Source: Cognatitamlana onchidii
Lineage (GTDB): Bacteria; Bacteroidota; Bacteroidia; Flavobacteriales; Flavobacteriaceae
Direction: 5' to 3'
DNA length: 64,000 nt
Assembly (NCBI RefSeq): GCF_004804355.1
Contig: NZ_SRWZ01000003.1
Span: forward strand, 124,001 to 188,000
Shown: positions 59,383 through 64,000 of the stretch, in pieces
How the letters are laid out: the number at the start of each line of letters is the position of its first letter
Numbering within the stretch: position 1 is the stretch's first letter
Translations under genes and position numbers: made by a program
The notes under the pieces: generated by a model
The model's input: only the letters and a program-made list of their open reading frames with translations
Database searches by the model: none
Told to the model about the DNA's origin: nothing

Positions 59383-60680
59383 TATATTAAATGTACCAGT
59401 GATTGTGTAAGTGACCGTCTGTGATATTTTTGTAAACCAATTGGAGATGATTTTAATGAGCCTTGTTTATAAGCTTTATAATAATCCAATATAGTGCTTT
59501 TTAATATGTCGTAATCAAAGTAATTAAAATAACAGCCCGTGTTAGTTTCCTTAATAATTTTTGCAACATCCGAACCAGCTGGTCCAATAGCAATAATAGG
59601 TCTATTAGAAACCATATACTCAAATAGTTTTCCAGGAATAATACCCGCTGTATCTATAGAATTAATTTCAATCAACAATAATACTTGTGACTTTTTCTGA
59701 TACATAACAGATTCTTTATGTGACACATATCCAATATTATTAATATAAGAACTTAAACTGTTTTCTTTTAAAGAGTTTAAAACGTTCTCACTTGTTTCTC
59801 CGATTAAATTAAGTTGAAAATCCTTGGAAAACGCCTCAGACTCATCTGTTAAATCTTTTAAAACCTTCCATAGTACCTCTGGGTTTCTTTTAGATAGCAA
59901 GGAGCCTATGTGAGATAACGTAAATTTAGAATCCATTTCAAAATCAACAGCAGCTTCATCATCATAACCGTTAGTAATAACCTCAATAGGCTTTTTAGTT
60001 ATATTCTGAAACTCGCGTTTAGTTACAAAACTAGTTACCACAACTTGATCAGCGGTATTTAAAACCTGTTGCTCTAACCGCTTATGTTTCTTTTTAGTAT
60101 TTGCATTTAATTTTAACTGTTTATGATAGCCAATAGTAGTCCAAGGGTCTCTAAAATCGGCTAACCACCTCAAACCGGCTTTTTCCTTAATCTTAAGCCC
60201 TATAAGATGAACACTATGCGGGGGACCAGTCGTTATAATTGTTTCAACCTCTTCTTTTTTAATGTATTCTAACAAAAACCCAACTGCTGGTTTCACCCAG
60301 CCAACTCTTGCATCAGGAACAAAAAAATTCCCTCTAATATAAAGCAGTAGCTTTTCTATAAAGGATTGTTCTTTCTTATTTGAAATAATTCCTTTACTAA
60401 TACTCTTTGAAGTGTTTTTAGAAAAAAAACTTGCTAGCCGTGAAGGTTCCTTTATGGAGTGACTAATAATTTTAACGCCTGCGGACACCTCTGAAACCAG
60501 ACTGTCGTCAACAATAGGGTAATTAGGGTTTTCTGGGATAAAAACTATAGGATCAATTCCTAATTCAGGCAAGTATTTTACGAATTTCAACCAACGTTGC
60601 ACTCCTGGCCCACCAGCAGGAGGCCAATAATAAGTAATTATGAGCGCTTTTTTAGGCACTTTTTTGTTTCTTAAACTCAT
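59382..60680 (-). CDS. glycosyltransferase, GT4-like
   Basis: This 432-residue protein opens with KALIITYYWPPAGGPGVQRW then LKFVKYLPELGIDPIVF, the acceptor domain pattern of a known flavobacterial GT4-like family. The C-terminal half has FTLSHIGSLLSKRNPEVLWK, NLIGETSENVL, INNIGYVSHKESVMYQKKSQ, VLLLIEINSIDTAGIIPGKL and FEYMVSNRPIIAIGP. ATG 60680 is used instead of an in-frame TTG 15 bp upstream; it still overlaps the YfhO-like gene by 29 bp. Donor and acceptor unknown. Confidence 0.87.
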   Translation of the reverse strand: MSLRNKKVPKKALIITYYWPPAGGPGVQRWLKFVKYLPELGIDPIVFIPENPNYPIVDDSLVSEVSAGVKIISHSIKEPSRLASFFSKNTSKSISKGIISNKKEQSFIEKLLLYIRGNFFVPDARVGWVKPAVGFLLEYIKKEEVETIITTGPPHSVHLIGLKIKEKAGLRWLADFRDPWTTIGYHKQLKLNANTKKKHKRLEQQVLNTADQVVVTSFVTKREFQNITKKPIEVITNGYDDEAAVDFEMDSKFTLSHIGSLLSKRNPEVLWKVLKDLTDESEAFSKDFQLNLIGETSENVLNSLKENSLSSYINNIGYVSHKESVMYQKKSQVLLLIEINSIDTAGIIPGKLFEYMVSNRPIIAIGPAGSDVAKIIKETNTGCYFNYFDYDILKSTILDYYKAYKQGSLKSSPIGLQKYHRRSLTQSLVHLI

Positions 60681-63084
60681 AAAACAAACCCCCAATAACT
60701 AACAACCCGAATAAAATGGAACTAGCCAACGTTATTTTGCTTCCGATTTCAACCACTTCTGGCTCAAATTTAAATTCAATAGTATGTGTTCCAGCAGGAA
60801 TGGGCAACCCACGTAATATATAATTTACCCGCATATGACTCACTTCTTCCCCATCTATAAAAGTTTTCCAACCGTGAGGGTAATAAACCTCAGAAAAGAC
60901 AGCAAACCCATTGTTTTCGTTTTTAGACTGATACTTTAGGTAGTTAGGTTTTACCTCTGTTAAACTGATAGTTGCCAAAGAGTCTAACACGTAATAATTC
61001 TGAATATTCGATACAGATTCAACGGCTTTATGATTAGAATAAACAGCCGTATTCTTATTGTCCAAACTATCTATTCTTTTAATTTCTTCATTCGCCGACC
61101 CCACCTCGTGTACTTGTTGTACAAACCAAGCATTTCCATTAGCATTATCATTTTCATAAGGGAATGGAGTGCCTTTCTCATCTGGAACTACAATATACTT
61201 CGTGTTTAGCATATTAAGCACATTAACGTTATTTTCCGCCAAATAAAAATCAAAAACCTCCCTATATCTTCTTAGCTCTGCAGCGTTATATCCATTTAAT
61301 GAATTATGAAAGTATGAAGGTTTGGATGGTCCTGATACTAAGTCAAAAACCCTGTAATGCCCTTTATCCTTTAAGATGTACTTGTCAACATCGGATGCTT
61401 GAAAAGGCTTATCCATCTTAATACCAGAAACAAAATCATCATTGTTAACATAACGCCTATCTACTCCAACCAAGTCAAAAAGTATTAAAGCTGAAAAAGC
61501 AATAATTACAGCCTTTTGCTTTAATTTGTCTTTTAAAAACACGTAAATAACTCCAGCTGATAAGCCTGCTAAAATGAGCGTTCTTATAGTGTCTTGTGTA
61601 AACAATGCTTTTCTGTCAGCTTTCAATGCGTCTACGAAGTCCTGACCGTAATTTTGACGATAGAATCCATCATTAGCACCTACAAATTCAAATAAAGACG
61701 ACTTGAACAGTAAAAATATTATAGCTAAGCCACCTGTAATAAGGGTTGTATGTTTTAAAGCATTAAGCTTATCTTTTTTTGTTTCAAACTCATTAAATAA
61801 TCGTACCAAGCCAAAAACTGCTAATGTAGGAACACACAATTCTAAAATAACCTGAATGGAACTAACTGCTCTAAACTTATTATAAAGTGGCACATAGTCA
61901 ATAAAGAAATCTGTCAAGAAGCTAAAATTCTTCCCATAAGACAAAAACAACGATATTAAAGTTCCACCCAAAAGCCACCATTTTAAACGTCCTTTTACCA
62001 GAAACAAAGCAAATACGAATAAAAACAAAACTACAGCTCCAACATAAGCAGGAGCTTCAACAATTGGCTGATCCCCCCAATAAGTTGGTGCTCGTTGTGC
62101 CTGCTGTGCCGCCTGGGTAATCGATGCTCCGAGCTTTCTAAAAAATTCATAAGTTGCCGAATCTTTACCAACGTCTTCAGCATTTCCGCCTCCCATAAAG
62201 CTTGGGATAAACAAGTTAAATGTTTCTGTTATTCCATAACTAAATTGAGTAATATATTCCTTATCCAATCCATTAGTTACTTCCTTTGGTGAACCATCTG
62301 GATTAACAGTTAACTCACTTTTACTCCGCTTACTCTCCTTTACATACTCTTTGGTGGCCAAAAAATTAGTAGCATTTAATGCAACAGATAATATTACGGC
62401 AGCTGTTAGCACAGAAATCGATTTAAAATAGTGTGGCAACAATTGCTTTTTATAAGCATCAACCAAATAAACTATACCTAAAACGATTACTAAAAACATT
62501 AAATAATAGGTCATTTGAAAATGATTCGCCACCAATTCTAAACCCATGGCAACCGTTGTTAGTAAAAACCCAAGAACGTATTTTTTTCGAAACACGAGCA
62601 GAATGCCACTCAAAACCAATGGCATATAAGCAATAGCATGGGCTTTACTGTTATGCCCAACACCAAGAATAATTATTAAATATGTTGAAAAGCCGAATGC
62701 TAATGCTCCTAAAGCTGCAAGCTTAAAATCAACTTTTAAAACCAATAAAAAGATATAAAAACTCAATAAATACAAAAACAAATAGTCTACAGGTCGGGGT
62801 AAAAACCGCAATGCCAAATCTAGTTTTTTAATATAGTTATGAGGGTATCGAGCACCAAGTTGATACGTTGGCATTCCGCCAAATGCACTATTAGTCCAGT
62901 AAGTTTCTTCTCCTGTTTCAGCTTTAAAATCTTTTTGCTGCTTGCTCATGCCTATAAACTGAACAATATCGTTTTGATATATAGCTTTACCTTTTAAAAC
63001 GGGATTAAAATACGCAAGAGACACAACTATAAACCCCAGTAGAATAAGAATGTGAGGTAAAAGTTTTTTAGGCTGAATGGTCAT
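60652..63084 (-). CDS. YfhO-family membrane protein
   Basis: This 810-residue protein has 12 or more helices and a C-terminal periplasmic domain. Family features are the N-terminal FIVVSLAYFNPVLKGKAIYQ, WTNSAFGGMPTYQLGARYPH, the GVGHNSKAHAIAYMPLVLSG helix and the C-terminal FSEVYYPHGWKTFIDGEEV, VNYILRGLPIPAGTHTIEFK. YfhO proteins are GT-C-like membrane proteins thought to glycosylate lipids or teichoic acids. It is the second gene of a minus-strand operon, 27 bp after the DUF4834 gene and overlapping the GT4 gene. The substrate is unknown. Confidence 0.9.
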   Translation of the reverse strand: MTIQPKKLLPHILILLGFIVVSLAYFNPVLKGKAIYQNDIVQFIGMSKQQKDFKAETGEETYWTNSAFGGMPTYQLGARYPHNYIKKLDLALRFLPRPVDYLFLYLLSFYIFLLVLKVDFKLAALGALAFGFSTYLIIILGVGHNSKAHAIAYMPLVLSGILLVFRKKYVLGFLLTTVAMGLELVANHFQMTYYLMFLVIVLGIVYLVDAYKKQLLPHYFKSISVLTAAVILSVALNATNFLATKEYVKESKRSKSELTVNPDGSPKEVTNGLDKEYITQFSYGITETFNLFIPSFMGGGNAEDVGKDSATYEFFRKLGASITQAAQQAQRAPTYWGDQPIVEAPAYVGAVVLFLFVFALFLVKGRLKWWLLGGTLISLFLSYGKNFSFLTDFFIDYVPLYNKFRAVSSIQVILELCVPTLAVFGLVRLFNEFETKKDKLNALKHTTLITGGLAIIFLLFKSSLFEFVGANDGFYRQNYGQDFVDALKADRKALFTQDTIRTLILAGLSAGVIYVFLKDKLKQKAVIIAFSALILFDLVGVDRRYVNNDDFVSGIKMDKPFQASDVDKYILKDKGHYRVFDLVSGPSKPSYFHNSLNGYNAAELRRYREVFDFYLAENNVNVLNMLNTKYIVVPDEKGTPFPYENDNANGNAWFVQQVHEVGSANEEIKRIDSLDNKNTAVYSNHKAVESVSNIQNYYVLDSLATISLTEVKPNYLKYQSKNENNGFAVFSEVYYPHGWKTFIDGEEVSHMRVNYILRGLPIPAGTHTIEFKFEPEVVEIGSKITLASSILFGLLVIGGLFYEFKKQKSA

Positions 63085-63111
63085 GAATAGTTTTTAAAAT
63101 GATCTCGAAAA

Positions 63112-63396
63112 TTAATCAATTTCTTCGAAATCAACGTAGTCGCCAACATCTTTATTTGAAGATTTTGTCTTTGGTATTTTGTCAATACTAACCTCCCCCT
63201 CTGGTCTTTCTTTTTGTTGATGTGTATGTTTCTGAAATCCACCAAATTGCTCCCCAAAGCGCTGTTCTGCTTTTTTAGCAACAAACTTTAGAAGAAATGG
63301 CATAAATAACCGGGCTAAAATTTTAACACCAAAATACACCAAAAGTATAATAAGTATCATCCTAACAAGACCTGTTGCAGATGCGTATTGTATCAT
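63112..63396 (-). CDS. DUF4834 family membrane protein
   Basis: This 94-residue protein has one N-terminal helix (LVRMILIILLVYFGVKILAR), then FMPFLLKFVAKKAEQRFGEQ and an acidic, disordered tail with VGDYVDFEEID at the end. This is the DUF4834 pattern found next to YfhO-like genes in flavobacteria; function unknown. ATG 63396 is chosen because the in-frame TTG at 63414 lies in the -7 element. First gene of the operon that continues to 57925. Confidence 0.82.
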   Translation of the reverse strand: MIQYASATGLVRMILIILLVYFGVKILARLFMPFLLKFVAKKAEQRFGEQFGGFQKHTHQQKERPEGEVSIDKIPKTKSSNKDVGDYVDFEEID

Positions 63397-63411
63397 AACT
63401 TGAATTTTGAA

Positions 63412-63419
63412 CAAAAATA
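63412..63419 (-). promoter_or_regulatory. -7 promoter element of the DUF4834-YfhO-GT4-flippase operon
   Basis: The minus strand reads TATTTTTG, exact TAnnTTTG, 15 bp upstream of the ATG at 63396. Confidence 0.55.
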
Positions 63420-63473
63420 CAATTCCTGATGATTAAAAAACGTTCCGAAACCATAAAAAAAGTATAAAATATC

Positions 63474-63481
63474 TATATTTG
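63474..63481 (+). promoter_or_regulatory. -7 promoter element of the gene at 63520
   Basis: TATATTTG, exact TAnnTTTG, 38 bp upstream of the ATG at 63520. Confidence 0.5.
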
Positions 63482-63519
63482 AAAGCTTAAGTTCATAGTG
63501 CTAAAATCACCAAAACGTT

Positions 63520-64000
63520 ATGACCCCAATTAAATCTTGTTTGTTTCTAACAATTCTCTTAAGCAGTCTTCAAGGGTTTTCTCAATATACAGATGTTATT
63601 AATTCAAACAGACCAGGCGTATCGAGAAGTGCTTTTTCTGTTGGAACCAATGTAGCCCAATTTGAGATTGGCCCATATTATGTATCAGAAAAGAGAACAC
63701 CGGCCGTAGGTTATCAGGTTTCAGGGTTTGGAATTGACTTTGCGGCACGTTATGGGCTATTATTCGAAGAATTAGAAATCAATATTGAAGGGAATTATCA
63801 AAACGACACTAAAACTTTTGTTTCTAATATTTCGCCAAAAGAAAATAGAGCAAATTTTAAATTTTTAGCGTTCGGAGCAAAATATCTAATTTATGACCCT
63901 TACAAAAAAGCAGCATCCGAAAAACCAAACCTATATAGTTGGAAAGCAAACCACTCTTTTAAATGGAAGCATTTAATCCCAGCTATATCAATATATTTAG
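63520..64000 (+). CDS. outer-membrane transporter-like protein, 5' part
   Basis: The frame from ATG 63520 stays open to the window end (160 codons seen). A signal peptide (CLFLTILLSSLQGFSQ, cleavage after Gln or Ser near residue 22) is followed by YTDVINSNRPGVSRSAFSVG, QFEIGPYYV, VSGFGIDFAARYGLLFEELE and FLAFGAKYLIYDPYKK. I recognise this as the flavobacterial beta-barrel family annotated as transporter (phenol MetA-pathway-like outer-membrane protein). Cargo unknown. The gene is divergent from the DUF4834 operon. Confidence 0.8.
   Translation, partial: MTPIKSCLFLTILLSSLQGFSQYTDVINSNRPGVSRSAFSVGTNVAQFEIGPYYVSEKRTPAVGYQVSGFGIDFAARYGLLFEELEINIEGNYQNDTKTFVSNISPKENRANFKFLAFGAKYLIYDPYKKAASEKPNLYSWKANHSFKWKHLIPAISIYL

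Noticed and set aside
1-64000. CRISPR arrays, tRNA or rRNA genes
   Set aside because: No regularly spaced direct repeats and no cloverleaf-like or rRNA-like sequence were seen on either strand.

Overview
The window reads as chromosomal DNA of a Flavobacteriaceae bacterium (Bacteroidetes), probably marine. The DNA is AT-rich and genes lack Shine-Dalgarno sequences. Many genes carry the Bacteroidetes -7 promoter element TAnnTTTG close upstream. The gene content also fits: YfhO, DUF4834, DUF3667 and DUF4258 proteins, an SDR-type threonine dehydrogenase, and a surface-lipoprotein signal of the Capnocytophaga/Flavobacterium type. I cannot name the genus.

Layout. 1-5276: the 3' part of alanine dehydrogenase, a DUF4258 protein, a phosphoglycosyl transferase, a short soluble CapD-type dehydratase, proline dehydrogenase (minus) and aroB. 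5432-11722 (minus): an operon of DegT aminotransferase, membrane CapD/PglF-type dehydratase, Wza and Wzc, i.e. a Wzx/Wzy-type export system plus an amino-sugar pathway. 11723-12512: a long divergent promoter region. 12513-29293 (plus): a nearly uninterrupted exopolysaccharide/capsule operon. It holds UDP-GlcA 4-epimerase, WbpP, animal-type UDP-glucose dehydrogenase, WbpO, Wzx, an acetyltransferase, a gene remnant, pyruvyl transferase, three GT4 enzymes, an MBOAT/SGNH pair, an EpsG-type polymerase, a GT2 and a second acetyltransferase. 29359-31311 (minus): a predicted surface lipoprotein with a beta-helix.

31798-44524 is a rearranged, more accessory stretch. It holds a PglA-like GT4, a complete 1222-bp IS3-family insertion with a 4-bp target duplication, two paralogous CapK/PaaK-like adenylate-forming enzymes, a YqcI/YcgG (GntA-like) haem N-hydroxylase homologue, a six-helix membrane protein, a methyltransferase, an IS5-like remnant, a PglC-like transferase with an ATP-grasp ligase, threonine dehydrogenase and an orphan exosortase. 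44693-64000 is mostly housekeeping: Lrp, M14 peptidase and an XRE regulator with shared operator repeats, an MBL hydrolase, a large conserved unknown protein, bcp, nth, an ECF sigma factor with a 48-residue companion, uvrA, DUF3667, a basic secreted repeat protein, a flippase/GT4/YfhO/DUF4834 operon and the start of an outer-membrane protein gene.

Functionally, the sugar genes predict an acidic polysaccharide. WbpP and WbpO make UDP-GalNAc and UDP-GalNAcA; UGDH and the 4-epimerase make UDP-GlcA and UDP-GalA. The CapD/DegT pair makes a UDP-4-amino-6-deoxy sugar. PglC-like and PglA-like enzymes would start the lipid-linked unit, which GT4/GT2 enzymes extend and pyruvyl-, acetyl- and MBOAT-dependent acyl groups decorate. 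Wzx flips it, the EpsG/Wzy-like protein polymerises it, and Wzc/Wza export it.
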